Assembly (NCBI RefSeq): GCF_000828085.3
Contig: NZ_JXCA02000001.1
Coordinates: 1,131,191-1,195,190, forward strand
DNA from: Scytonema tolypothrichoides VB-61278
GTDB taxonomy: Bacteria; Cyanobacteriota; Cyanobacteriia; Cyanobacteriales; Nostocaceae
Length of the DNA stretch: 64,000 nucleotides
Direction: 5' to 3'
The notes beneath the pieces were generated by a model. That model was not told where the DNA came from. It did no database searches and was given only the letters and a program-made list of their open reading frames with translations. Positions 47,136-56,366 of the stretch are shown here, piece by piece. The stretch's first letter is position 1, and every line of letters begins with the position of its first letter. Made by a program: the position numbers and the translations under genes.

Positions 47136-49580
47136 TCAAGGCATAATGTCAGCAAACTCTCCGTGAACGCGAACTTGATCAAAGCGATCGCAGCACTCCA
47201 ATATTTGCCCCTGACAAGCAACCTCTGCATCATCCACCCAAGCTTGCTGTGGCTTCATTCCATGTAGATGCACTTGCACACTCGTGTATGGGAAAGGATA
47301 TTCTCCCTGTTCGGACCAAGTTATTTCTAAACCATTCTCATTTCGCACCATACGAAACTTATCCAGTCGCGATTCTCCATATCCATCACCTTCATCAAAA
47401 TAGAAAGTGACCTCACTGCAACCCTCATCTGGTGGATAAATATGGAGAATGAGTTGCTGATGTTCCTCCATTGGAATGATACTTCCAGCTTTCACCAGCA
47501 CGGGAATTTGTTCTAGGGGTGCTTCCAGAGTGACTTGCTGTGAACCCTCGATAACTTTATCGTTCCAAAAATTATACCAACGTCCTTTCGGTAAGGTGAC
47601 TTGTCGCAATCGCCCTCCTTCCTCAACAATTGGACAAACAAGCAACGCATCACCCAAGAAGAACGCATCTTCCACACCCCAAACTACAGGTTCATCAATT
47701 GCAGACCAAAACACCGGACGTACGGGAGGATAACCCTTTTGCGTCGCTTCCCAAGACAAGGTGTAGAAGTAGGGAAGCAGTCGGTAGCGTAGTTGCAAAA
47801 ATTCTCGAATGATACTTAAATATGGTTCGCCATAAGTCCAAGGCGTGCGGTGTTCGACGTTATTGGAAGAGTGAGTGCGGTAGAACGTGAAGAAGGTTGC
47901 CATCTGGAACCAACGTAAGTAAAGTTCGCCACCAGGATTACCCTGGAAACCACCGATATCTGGTCCACTGTAGGGAATACCTGAAAGCCCATTACCTACC
48001 ACTGTTGCCATTGTAGTACGCAGCGCCGCCCAAGTACACTCAACATCACCCGTCCAAGTCCAAGCATAACGTTGAAGTCCTGCCCAACCAGCACGGGAGA
48101 CAATGAAGGGGCGTTTGTCGGATGAGTACTGAGATAGACTTTCGTATCCAGCTTCAGCTTGCAGCAACCCGTAAATATTGTGCGCTTCGCGGTGATCGCC
48201 GCCTCTACCTTCCATGTGATGCTGGGTGACTTTGGGAAGTGAGCGATCGCCCCAAGTAATAAAAGCAGCAGGCTCATTCATATCATGCCAAAAACCCGCT
48301 ACACCCACATCCAGCAAATACTGATACTGACGACTCCACCACCTGCGAACTTTTGGGTTAGTAAAATCTGGGAAAACTGACCAACCAGGCCAAACAGGCG
48401 CAACAACAAGTTTACCATTGGGAAGTTTACAAAATCCGTCCAGTATCTGACCTTCCAGAAATAAGTTACTGTGGCGGCTGTACTTAATTCCCGGATTGAG
48501 AATGGCAATAAATTGTACCCCACACTCCCTAAGTTCTTGCGTAAAACTGGCTAATTTAGGAAAGCGGTCTGGGTCGATAGTAAAAGCGCGGTTTCCAACT
48601 TGACAGTCAATATCTAAGTGAATAGCACTCAAAGGCAGATTATGAGCCGCAAACGCTTTAGCTTCTTCTCGGACTTTTTCTTCTGTACGATACCCCCATT
48701 TTGATTGATGATAACCTAATGCCCAACGGGGAGGTAAGGGAGCGCGTCCAGTTAACTCTGTGTAACGTTCTAGAAGTTGCGTGGGTAAGCCATAAGTGAA
48801 GTAGTAACGCAGCGTTCCTCCTTGGAAGTCGGCTACAGCAGTTTCAGCAAAGGTAAAATCAGCTTCAAAAGTGTTTTCATAAAAAACCAGATAACTCCCA
48901 AATGAGTGCAGACCTAAATAGACTGGGATGCAGATATACATTGGATCTGATCCCGGTGCATATTTCCCTGCAGCATCATAGTTCCACATTCGATAGGTTT
49001 TAGGTTGTTGCTTCTCATCTTTGGCTGCACGCAAATTGAGAGAAGAAGCTCTTTCTCCTAATCCGTAAATGTGTTCTTCTTGTCGCAGTTTTGCTTGATG
49101 AAGCCACCCCTCACTTTTACGTTGGGGTGGCAATTCTTGCCGTAGTATTTGTCCTGAAGAATCGCAGAATTTCAGGCTACCATCTTCTTTTATAACGACT
49201 TTTAACTTGTGGGTGGATACAGATAAACCATCACTAATCTCTTCCAATTTAGTTTCTACTTCCTGCCATTCTTTACGAAGAATAGAATAAGGAATCGGAG
49301 GTATCCCAGGTTTCCAGTTAATTCTAACTAAATCCTCAGTGAGAAAATAAACTTCCAACTCTGCAAGCTCAAAGTAGATATTAGCACCTCTAGTTGCAGG
49401 ATCAGCGCGGATTAGTTTTCCGGGTTTGTCAAAACCTTTTTCAGTTGAAGGCTTGGAAAACTCACGTTCTAGTCTGTCTCGCTTGCGAGTGTACAAGATT
49501 GCATGGGGCAAGTACTTTAAGTAAAATAGTGATCCCCAAAAATACTTAAGTTTTAATTGAATTTGCTTCAATATATCCAT
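47136..49580 (-). CDS. Alpha-glucosidase, glycoside hydrolase family 31
   Basis: An 814-residue GH31 enzyme. ERASSLNLRAAKD and YRMWNYDAAGKYAPGSDPMY lead into the barrel: LDIDCQVGNRAFTIDPDRFP, GFWHDMNEPAAFITWG with the nucleophile Asp of the WxDMNE signature, and IPYSGPDIGGFQGNPGGELY; the acid/base Asp is in the WTGDVECTW region. Family members release glucose from alpha-glucans. ATG 49580 (MDILKQIQLK) is taken; an in-frame GTG four codons earlier is possible. Divergent from the GT4 gene at 49806. Confidence 0.93.
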   Translation of the reverse strand: MDILKQIQLKLKYFWGSLFYLKYLPHAILYTRKRDRLEREFSKPSTEKGFDKPGKLIRADPATRGANIYFELAELEVYFLTEDLVRINWKPGIPPIPYSILRKEWQEVETKLEEISDGLSVSTHKLKVVIKEDGSLKFCDSSGQILRQELPPQRKSEGWLHQAKLRQEEHIYGLGERASSLNLRAAKDEKQQPKTYRMWNYDAAGKYAPGSDPMYICIPVYLGLHSFGSYLVFYENTFEADFTFAETAVADFQGGTLRYYFTYGLPTQLLERYTELTGRAPLPPRWALGYHQSKWGYRTEEKVREEAKAFAAHNLPLSAIHLDIDCQVGNRAFTIDPDRFPKLASFTQELRECGVQFIAILNPGIKYSRHSNLFLEGQILDGFCKLPNGKLVVAPVWPGWSVFPDFTNPKVRRWWSRQYQYLLDVGVAGFWHDMNEPAAFITWGDRSLPKVTQHHMEGRGGDHREAHNIYGLLQAEAGYESLSQYSSDKRPFIVSRAGWAGLQRYAWTWTGDVECTWAALRTTMATVVGNGLSGIPYSGPDIGGFQGNPGGELYLRWFQMATFFTFYRTHSSNNVEHRTPWTYGEPYLSIIREFLQLRYRLLPYFYTLSWEATQKGYPPVRPVFWSAIDEPVVWGVEDAFFLGDALLVCPIVEEGGRLRQVTLPKGRWYNFWNDKVIEGSQQVTLEAPLEQIPVLVKAGSIIPMEEHQQLILHIYPPDEGCSEVTFYFDEGDGYGESRLDKFRMVRNENGLEITWSEQGEYPFPYTSVQVHLHGMKPQQAWVDDAEVACQGQILECCDRFDQVRVHGEFADIMP

Positions 49581-49805
49581 AGCAATTTTCACCCTCTCCT
49601 AGTGACAGTCAATCTTTTTGACTTAGCTAACTCATTGAAAAAGCAAGACTCAACTTTTATAATATTGCACCCAATCAGTGTTTGAATAAGCATCATTCTA
49701 TGGTATGATTTTTCCGGTTACATTTAGCAGAGTAAACAAGACCTCAAGACAAATTAGACTTCACTTGAGAATGGACAACCAGATATTGGATATTGACGGT
49801 ACGCC

Positions 49806-50978
49806 ATGCAAGTACATAAAGTAAATTACGAGCACGAAAAATATAATGAGAACTATCAATCGCTAAGAGTAGCACAAGTAGCGTCAGTGTGGTTTTCAGT
49901 TCCTCCTAAAGATTATGGAGGAACTGAATCATTAATCAGTAACCTTAGCGAAGAGCTTATAAAGCAAGGACATCATGTTACTCTTTTTGCATCAGGGGAC
50001 TCTCAAACAAGTGGAGAGCTTAAATATTACATAGAAAAATACCTTTTTTCTATGCCAGGGACTTCATGGTATAACGAAACTGAAGCAGAATATCATTTGA
50101 TCAGCAGCTTTAGAGAAATTGCGAAACATCCAGAAAAGTATGACATTGTACATATCCATATTTCATCTGCATCAGACTTGATAGGGTTAAAATTAGCATC
50201 CCAGTTGAAACTTCCTCATATATGTACTCTTCACAATCGATTTCCTTTTGATTTAAGAAAAAATTATCTTGGTGAGGCAGACAAATACTATTTCACTTGG
50301 GGTGAAGACAGTCCGCTGATTGCAATTAGTAATAGTGCCAAGGAAAATGCACTCTTGGACTTCGGCTCGCCTCTTAATTTTATCGGGGTAATACATCATG
50401 GTCTGCCAGATCATGAATTTCTTAAAGAAGAAATATCCCAAAGGCGTTACCTTGTATGGATAGGTGGCATAAACAGACGTAAAGGCACAAAAACTGCAAT
50501 TGAGGCAGCAATTAAGGCAAAAAGAAAAATTATTATTGCTGGAGTAGTGGATAGGAATACACCTGAATCATTAGCTTACTTTGAGCAAGAAGTTTTGCCC
50601 TTAATCGAACAAAATCCAGATGACGCTGAGTATATAGGACCTGTGAATAGCAAGCAGAGGTTTGAATTATTAAAAAATGCCTACTGCTTTTTGAATCCCA
50701 TAGCATGGGAAGAGCCATTTGGACTTGTGATGATTGAAGCTATGGCTTGTGGATGTCCTGTAATATCTTTTAGAAGAGGAGCAGCTAAAGAGCTAATCAA
50801 ACCTGGAAAAAATGGAGCGTTTGCAGCGTCTGTAGATGAAATGGCAGCAATGATTGAATCGATTGGGAATAATATTGATCGCAAGCAAATGGTTACAGAT
50901 ACCTGGAACGATTACTCTATCACAAAAACGACCGAACGTTATGTCATGAAATACAGAGAAGTTTTGGGTTTGACCTAA
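49806..50978 (+). CDS. Glycosyltransferase family 4
   Basis: A 390-residue GT-B enzyme. VAQVASVWFSVPPKDYGGTE is the N-domain glycine-rich start, YLVWIGGINRRKGTKTAIEA the nucleotide-binding part and EEPFGLVMIEAMACGCPVIS the E-x7-E motif. Probably adds a sugar to a glycan or lipid acceptor. It faces the convergent GT4 gene at 51024-52379, with 45 bases between. Its first 20 residues are polar and precede the conserved core; ATG 49806 is the only reasonable start. Confidence 0.9.
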   Translation: MQVHKVNYEHEKYNENYQSLRVAQVASVWFSVPPKDYGGTESLISNLSEELIKQGHHVTLFASGDSQTSGELKYYIEKYLFSMPGTSWYNETEAEYHLISSFREIAKHPEKYDIVHIHISSASDLIGLKLASQLKLPHICTLHNRFPFDLRKNYLGEADKYYFTWGEDSPLIAISNSAKENALLDFGSPLNFIGVIHHGLPDHEFLKEEISQRRYLVWIGGINRRKGTKTAIEAAIKAKRKIIIAGVVDRNTPESLAYFEQEVLPLIEQNPDDAEYIGPVNSKQRFELLKNAYCFLNPIAWEEPFGLVMIEAMACGCPVISFRRGAAKELIKPGKNGAFAASVDEMAAMIESIGNNIDRKQMVTDTWNDYSITKTTERYVMKYREVLGLT

Positions 50979-51023
50979 ATTAGTGATATTTAAAAACGAC
51001 GAGGTCGTTCACGGTCAAAGTCG

Positions 51024-52379
51024 TTAAGTCGCTAAAGCCAAACTAAATCGCGTGCGTGCTTCTTCAAACACAGACAAATAAGAACGTGTAATTAGTTCCA
51101 AATTAAATTCTTGTTCGGCTTTTTCACGAGCACGTTCACAAAGTTTTTCATGCCGTTCTTTGTTCTCAATCACCCAAATAATTCCATTCGCTAAATCATC
51201 ATCACTAAAACACTTGGCTCGATAGCCATTCTTTTGGTGCTCAACAATATCTTTTAAGCCTGTCGAATCAAAAGAAACTACAGGTGTGCCACAAGCTAAA
51301 GATTCAGAAGCCGTTTGTCCAAAAGCTTCTTCAATTGATGGCACAATCATCACATCAGCTGCGCTATAGAGAAGTGCTAGCTTCTTCTCATCATTGATTC
51401 TGCCCTGGTAATATACCTTAAAACCAAGATCAACTGGATTTTTTGGTTGAGATGCACCAAAAATAATGAGTTCTATCTTGTCTTTCCACTCACAAGAGCT
51501 TAACTTTTGCAATGCCCCTTGCAGCAGATGGAATCCCTTTCTCTTGTTGCTAGTTGCGTTGAGGGCACCGAATAAAACCAGTTGCTTATTTTGCGGTAGG
51601 TTAAGTAATTTTCTTGCTGTTTGACGCTCAGTTGGTTTATATATGCCAATATCTAACCCGTTGGGAATAACTTTGATGTGACTATTTTGAAATAGTGAAC
51701 TTGACTGAGCACATTCAGCAAGCCACTTGCTAGGGGTGACAATCGTCAGTTTGAGATTTTGCCATGCTTTAGCTTTGCGCCTCCAAACCCAACTCGATAA
51801 ATCAAAAGCTTGGTTACTACCGAGTGCCGGACATCTTCCACAGGATTTTGTATAGCGATCGCACTCTTGGCTATAGCAGCATCCCCCAGTAAATGCCCAC
51901 AGATCATGGAATGTCCAAACAATAGGCTTATTAAACTTTGCCACAGCTTCAATTGGCACAAATCCGTCACATATCCAATGCAGGTTAATAATGTCTGGAT
52001 TGAGAGTAGTGATCTGCGAGGTAAGATTATTGGGAAGCCACTGTAAGCGCATAAATACAGGATTGCGTTTCCTATTCGGATAAAGTTTTAGCGGTAAAGC
52101 ATCTAAACTCGGACGAACTTTCGATATTATTTTGCCTAATTTGTTGGGGTAACCAATTACAGTTGGATCGTCAATTTCCTTATCTTGGACTAACATCTGG
52201 GAATTAATTCCCAACCTAAGTAGTCCCTGATGTAGTCTATAAGCAGCACGTGCATCTCCTGCTCCTCCTTCTGCTTTTGGATCACAAGCGTTCATCAACA
52301 GAGGCAAAACCATTTTTACATTACCTATTCTAAATTTTGTGACATCTTCCTTAGGACTGAAACATATGAAATTTACCAT
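51024..52379 (-). CDS. Glycosyltransferase family 4, exopolysaccharide-type
   Basis: A 451-residue GT4. The core begins at about residue 23 with MVLPLLMNACDPKAEGGAGD and continues with INLHWICDGFVPIEAVAKFN, WTFHDLWAFTGGCCYSQECD (a cysteine-rich insert typical of WcaC/WcaI-like colanic acid enzymes), KVIPNGLDIGIYKPTERQ and the E-x7-E motif EAFGQTASESLACGTPVVSF. Role in exopolysaccharide assembly is inferred from this resemblance. The extra N-terminal 22 residues may be part of the protein or start at an internal ATG at 52313. Confidence 0.88.
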   Translation of the reverse strand: MVNFICFSPKEDVTKFRIGNVKMVLPLLMNACDPKAEGGAGDARAAYRLHQGLLRLGINSQMLVQDKEIDDPTVIGYPNKLGKIISKVRPSLDALPLKLYPNRKRNPVFMRLQWLPNNLTSQITTLNPDIINLHWICDGFVPIEAVAKFNKPIVWTFHDLWAFTGGCCYSQECDRYTKSCGRCPALGSNQAFDLSSWVWRRKAKAWQNLKLTIVTPSKWLAECAQSSSLFQNSHIKVIPNGLDIGIYKPTERQTARKLLNLPQNKQLVLFGALNATSNKRKGFHLLQGALQKLSSCEWKDKIELIIFGASQPKNPVDLGFKVYYQGRINDEKKLALLYSAADVMIVPSIEEAFGQTASESLACGTPVVSFDSTGLKDIVEHQKNGYRAKCFSDDDLANGIIWVIENKERHEKLCERAREKAEQEFNLELITRSYLSVFEEARTRFSLALAT

Positions 52380-52473
52380 CAGCCATTTGGGCGAGAAACC
52401 GTTACTAACAAGTCGTCATTTGATTTTCGCCTTAAACTTATTAGATCGCAAAGATGAAACAACGGTGCTACCT

Positions 52474-53238
52474 TCACCCTCCCGCTGCAATTTTTCTTTG
52501 TAAAACAGAAATTCTTTCTCGTGCGCCTGGGTGACTACTCAAAAACGTTGGTGTAGAACGCTGGTTCACCAATTTGCTCAAGAATGCAGGCATACCATTA
52601 GGGTTATAACCTGCCCGTTGCATATACTGTAGTCCCTCGTCATCGGCATTGTATTCAGCATCGCGGCTGTTGGGTAGGTCTACAGCGAGTTTATAAGCCA
52701 CAGCCGCCACTGTACTGCGATCCAAACCAGCCAATGAAGCTGCACCTTGAGCTAGTTGTGCTTGTCTAAGCTTCTTAATTAGGTCGTCGTTGCAAATGTG
52801 ACCAATTTCGTGACCCATAACTCCCGCTACCTGGTCTTCATTATCCGCCGCATTAAGTAGTCCAGTGTGGACGTAAACATAACCACCCGTGGTTGCAAAA
52901 GCATTAATACTTCGGTCTTGAACGACATAGAATTTAAAAGGAACTTGAGAACAGTCACTGGCTCTCGCTAACCGTTGACCTATCCGGCTAACATTAGCAT
53001 TGGTACCGAGTCGGTAATTACTGCGTACTTGTTGATGAATTTGACTACCCAGTTCAACTTTTTGCTGTGTTGATAAATTGGACAGTTGCAGAAGCTGAAC
53101 GCCATTGAAAAGTAACTGACCCCAAGAAATAGCACTACCCGGCGTAGGAGTGATTAACCCTATACCTATAGCAGTTCCCAAGCCTGCAAGAAAGAAGGCA
53201 AGACTTTTACGCAATTTAGATAAGCGAGCAAGCATCAT
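52474..53238 (-). CDS. M48-family metalloprotease, secreted
   Basis: A 254-residue Ste24/HtpX-like protease with a signal peptide at residues 10-36 ending GSAI. The zinc motif is HEIGH in VAGVMGHEIGHICNDD, the third ligand Glu is in RDAEYNADDEGL, and SHPGARERI closes the family pattern. Resembles BepA-type periplasmic proteases of outer membrane quality control. Start is the first of an ATGATG pair. Confidence 0.9.
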   Translation of the reverse strand: MMLARLSKLRKSLAFFLAGLGTAIGIGLITPTPGSAISWGQLLFNGVQLLQLSNLSTQQKVELGSQIHQQVRSNYRLGTNANVSRIGQRLARASDCSQVPFKFYVVQDRSINAFATTGGYVYVHTGLLNAADNEDQVAGVMGHEIGHICNDDLIKKLRQAQLAQGAASLAGLDRSTVAAVAYKLAVDLPNSRDAEYNADDEGLQYMQRAGYNPNGMPAFLSKLVNQRSTPTFLSSHPGARERISVLQRKIAAGG

Positions 53239-53318
53239 AGTTAAAAGTGAATCATTCTATAGTTAAAAAAGCTTGTTTCTTGTTCTAGTTCAATTCAAAA
53301 ACTTTAAGATCAGGTTTC

Positions 53319-53469
53319 ATATAGGAATCCGGTTAGGAATCCGGTTTGATTTCTGTTAGCTTGCGTGGCAAAGCCATACTAACTCGTCAGGGTAAGGAAC
53401 TCTTAACATGGAAGAACCAATAAAAGCGTACGGAGTTTTTTTCAAAAATCAAATACTAGTCCTATATTA
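53319..53469. mobile_element. Dispersed element, copy B (reverse orientation)
   Basis: On the minus strand this matches 32704-32833: ends TATAGGACT... and ...ATTCCTATA, with GAAAAAAACTCCGTAC and CCCTGACGAGT in the same order. It differs by a tandem duplication AGGAATCCGGTT (53322-53345) and by lacking most of the heptamer array. The remaining 53239-53779 shows no gene. Confidence 0.7.
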
Positions 53470-53779
53470 GGTATTTTTAACTCAGTAGTCATTTGCCGTA
53501 ATTTATATAGATTTGACTTATTTTATTTCACTAAATCTAGCTGTGATGTTTGTTTAATTAAAATATAGACTAACAACTCAAGCCTTGAAGACAGCACTAG
53601 GGAGGAATTTTGTTTGTCTACCAATACCCTCTTAATGTATTAGTACGATGTCACGTCGTTGTCTTCTATCGAAAGAGGTAACTACTCATATGGATAATCT
53701 ATACTTGAAACCTCAAGCTCTGGCGATAAAACTATCATCAAAATATTCTTGCTCAGATTACCTCATGTTCTTATTTTGA

Positions 53780-53989
53780 TTGACTAATCAATCAATGATA
53801 GCTATGCCTCCACGTGACGAGCAAGACTTTGAAAATCGGCGACAGCAGATTATTGATGGTGCTTTGCAAGTCTTTGGTACAAAGGGTTTTGAGAAGGCGA
53901 ATAACAAGGATATTGCTGTAGCAGCAAGAATTGGCTCACCTGGGTTGATATATCATTACTTTAACAAGTACAGAGTACTTACTTGGTAA
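53780..53989 (+). pseudogene. Truncated TetR-family regulator
   Basis: The 69-codon frame holds only the DNA-binding domain: FENRRQQIIDGALQVFGTKG, then IAVAARIGSPGLIYHYFNK, after which homology stops and TAA follows. A complete TetR protein is 180-200 residues, so about two thirds is missing. It directly abuts a transporter remnant, consistent with an internal deletion of a regulator-exporter operon. Confidence 0.75.
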
Positions 53990-54000
53990 AGCAGCAGCAT

Positions 54001-54325
54001 TTTGGTTGGTGGGTAGGTATCAGCATCGGTATTTTGATTGCTTCTTATTCAAAAAGCGAACAGCAAACACAACTCACAGCGTTCTTTATCAACCCGCCAC
54101 TTGTTCTTTTATGTGGGGCGACAACACCAATTTCTAGTATGCCTGCTTTTGTGCAATGACTCACTTATTTAGATCCATTGCGTTACTTTATCGAAGTTTG
54201 TCGGGGAATTTTACTCAAAGGAGTTGGTATCGAGACACTTTGGCGTCAGGTGTTAATTTTACTGGTTTTTGCTGGGAGTGTTGATAACTTTGAGTATCCG
54301 TCAATTCCGACGACAGTTGCGTTGA
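54001..54325 (+). pseudogene. ABC-2 type transporter permease, C-terminal remnant
   Basis: Reading from 54001: GISIGILIASYSKSEQQTQL, then ISSMPAFVQ-stop-LTYLDPLRYFIEVCRGILLK, an unmistakable end of a YbhS/YhhJ-type ABC-2 permease. There is an in-frame TGA at 54157-54159 (probably from TGG) and a one-base frameshift near 54276-54280, after which VLITLSIRQFRRQLR ends at 54325. The first two thirds of the gene, and any ATPase and HlyD genes, are absent. Confidence 0.8.
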
Positions 54326-54350
54326 TATCCTCCTTGTCCTCTTGTCCTGT

Positions 54351-55058
54351 TCAGTCTTTCCACAAAGCGATACCACCCAATAAACCAGTGATATTAGGGA
54401 TAATCTTCACATTTGGTGCTAACTCGATATTCACTCTGACTGCTTCACCGCCGCCAATGTACAAGTAATCGTAATTGAATAGATGTTCTAGAGATGCGAT
54501 CGCCCTCTCTAACCGCCTGTTCCATTTCTTCTCACCCACCTTTTCCAAAGTTGCACGTCCTAGCTGTTCCTCGTAAGTCTCTCCTTTACGAAATTCATGA
54601 TGTCCCATTTCCAAATTCGGCACGAGTTTACCATCTACAAACAAAGCAGAACCAAAACCTGTACCTAGCGTAATCACCAATTCCACACCTTTGCCAGAAA
54701 TTGATCCCAAACCTTGCATATCGGCATCATTTATTACCCGCACAGGTTTGTTCAAACGCTTTGACAATGCTGTAGCTAAATCAAACCCGATCCAATCGGG
54801 ATTTAAATTTACAGCTGTTTCCGTCACTCCACCGCGCACCACACCAGGAAAACCCACCGAAACGCGATGAAACTCACCTTGAGTCGCTGCTAGCCCAACA
54901 ATTGCATCAATCACAGCCTCTGGTTTTGCAGGTTGCGGTGTTTCTGTTCGCGCCCTTTGTGTTAAAGGTTTTCCTGTAATATCCAAAACGATGACTTTGA
55001 CACCACTACCACCAATGTCAACTGATAGGGTGCGGATAGCTCCATTGTTTTCAACCAT
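54351..55058 (-). CDS. ROK-family glucokinase, probably polyphosphate-dependent (PpgK-like)
   Basis: A 235-residue sugar kinase. LSVDIGGSGVKVIVLDITGK is the phosphate-1 loop, INDADMQGLGSISGKGVELV includes the catalytic Asp, ITLGTGFGSALFVDGK is the phosphate-2 loop and NLEMGHHEFRKGETYEEQLG contains the ROK histidine. The short length and DIGGSGVK pattern match cyanobacterial PpgK, which phosphorylates glucose with polyphosphate. Zinc-binding ROK cysteines are absent. Start at ATG 55058. Its 3' end lies 25 bases from the permease remnant. Confidence 0.85.
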   Translation of the reverse strand: MVENNGAIRTLSVDIGGSGVKVIVLDITGKPLTQRARTETPQPAKPEAVIDAIVGLAATQGEFHRVSVGFPGVVRGGVTETAVNLNPDWIGFDLATALSKRLNKPVRVINDADMQGLGSISGKGVELVITLGTGFGSALFVDGKLVPNLEMGHHEFRKGETYEEQLGRATLEKVGEKKWNRRLERAIASLEHLFNYDYLYIGGGEAVRVNIELAPNVKIIPNITGLLGGIALWKD

Positions 55059-55187
55059 TTGGTTTTCTCTCGTCAGTGTTTGCTAACTGGTTGATATTTT
55101 CTACTGTATCTAGGAAATAGCCAATTGTAGTTAAGCTTTTTTATGGATTACACAATCTCTACGTAGACATATTTTATCATCTCTTAC

Positions 55188-55373
55188 ATCTTGTACCTGG
55201 AAAAAAATTAAAAATAATTACATATAAATCTCAGTGTTCTCGTCACGGAACTGTAAGTCCACTTGCTTATAGCCGAAGTCCATTAAAATGGACTCAAACT
55301 GGAATTGATTTTTGAGTAAATTGAAACACTATTTCATATAAGCATTAGTGGTCTACTCGTAATGGTGCAAGAT
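55188..55373. mobile_element. MITE-like dispersed repeat, copy B (186 bp)
   Basis: ATCTTGTACC (55188-55197) and GGTGCAAGAT (55364-55373) are near-perfect inverted ends. It shares with copy A (10843-11034) the same termini, the AGTCCATT-AA-AATGGACT palindrome and ATTAGTGGT-TACTCGTAATGG, in the same orientation, and both are preceded by CTTAC. It lies just upstream of the creatininase gene. Confidence 0.75.
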
Positions 55374-55425
55374 ATCAAATCTGAAAAATCTAGCTTTGGT
55401 TTACATTGCTTTTATAAAATCAGCA

Positions 55426-56256
55426 ATGAGTGCTGCAAACCTTGGTAAACATATGCACAGCTTTATTCCCCCAAAACGCTTTTTTCCCTACCTGACTTGG
55501 ACTGACATCCAAGCAATGCCGAATAAGGAAGATGTAGTCATTATCCAACCAGTAGGGTCAATTGAACAACATGGTCCTCATCTGCCGTTAATTGTCGATG
55601 CTGCCATTGGTATGGCGGTTCTGGGAAAAGCGTTGGAAAAGCTAGATACCAGCATTCCAGCATATGCTCTGCCAATCTTATATTATGGCAAATCGAATGA
55701 ACACTGGCACTTTCCCGGTACAATGACTCTCAGCGCTGAAACTCTCATAGCAACTCTGATGGAAGTTGGAGAAAGTGTTTACCGTGCTGGGTTTCGGAAA
55801 TTGGTGTTGATGAACTCCCACGGGGGACAACCCCAAGTTATGGATATTGTGGCGCGGGATTTGCATGTTAAGTATGGTGACTTGTTGGTATTTCCGCTGT
55901 TCACTTGGCGAGTCCCGCATATCACTTCGGAATTACTGACGCTAAAGGAAAAACAAGTAGGTATTCATGCAGGGGATGCTGAAACTAGCCTCATGTTGGC
56001 AATTTTACCAGAACAAGTGAAAATGGACGCTGCTATTGCAGAGTATCCGCCAGAACAGCCAGAAGGAAGTTTGTTGAGTATTGAGGGTAAGTTATCCTTT
56101 GCATGGGCGACGCGGGATTTAAGCAAAAGTGGAGTGGTGGGAGATCCGACAGTTGCAACAAAGGAGAAGGGCGATCGCATTCTCGAATCTGTTTCTGATG
56201 GTTGGGTGCGAGTTATAAAAGACGTGTATGGTTTTCAAAAACCACAACCTGAATAA
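55426..56256 (+). CDS. Creatininase-family amidohydrolase
   Basis: A 276-residue protein from ATG 55426 (MSAANLGKHMHSF); an ATG nine codons later (MHSFIPPKRF) fits family alignments equally well. VVIIQPVGSIEQHGPHLPLI and VDAAIGMAV, KLVLMNSHGGQPQVM and IHAGDAETSLMLAI are the metal-binding motifs of creatinine amidohydrolases/MftE-like enzymes. In cyanobacteria the substrate is unknown; it may hydrolyse cyclic amides. A repeat (MITE copy B) occupies the upstream region. Confidence 0.9.
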   Translation: MSAANLGKHMHSFIPPKRFFPYLTWTDIQAMPNKEDVVIIQPVGSIEQHGPHLPLIVDAAIGMAVLGKALEKLDTSIPAYALPILYYGKSNEHWHFPGTMTLSAETLIATLMEVGESVYRAGFRKLVLMNSHGGQPQVMDIVARDLHVKYGDLLVFPLFTWRVPHITSELLTLKEKQVGIHAGDAETSLMLAILPEQVKMDAAIAEYPPEQPEGSLLSIEGKLSFAWATRDLSKSGVVGDPTVATKEKGDRILESVSDGWVRVIKDVYGFQKPQPE

Positions 56257-56307
56257 ACTGGTAAACATTTTATAGAGGTTTCGGCGGGAGGAACAAAACT
56301 CCTGAGG

Positions 56308-56338
56308 ATGTAGCACGTAGCCGTGCTACGTGCTACAT
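56308..56338. terminator. Bidirectional hairpin between creatininase and fibrillin genes
   Basis: ATGTAGCACGTAGC and its complement surround CGT (56308-56338), midway between the two convergent stop codons. Such a position fits a shared terminator, though no U-run is evident. Confidence 0.6.
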
Positions 56339-56366
56339 CCGTACTTGAAGCAGGAGATGTAGTAAC

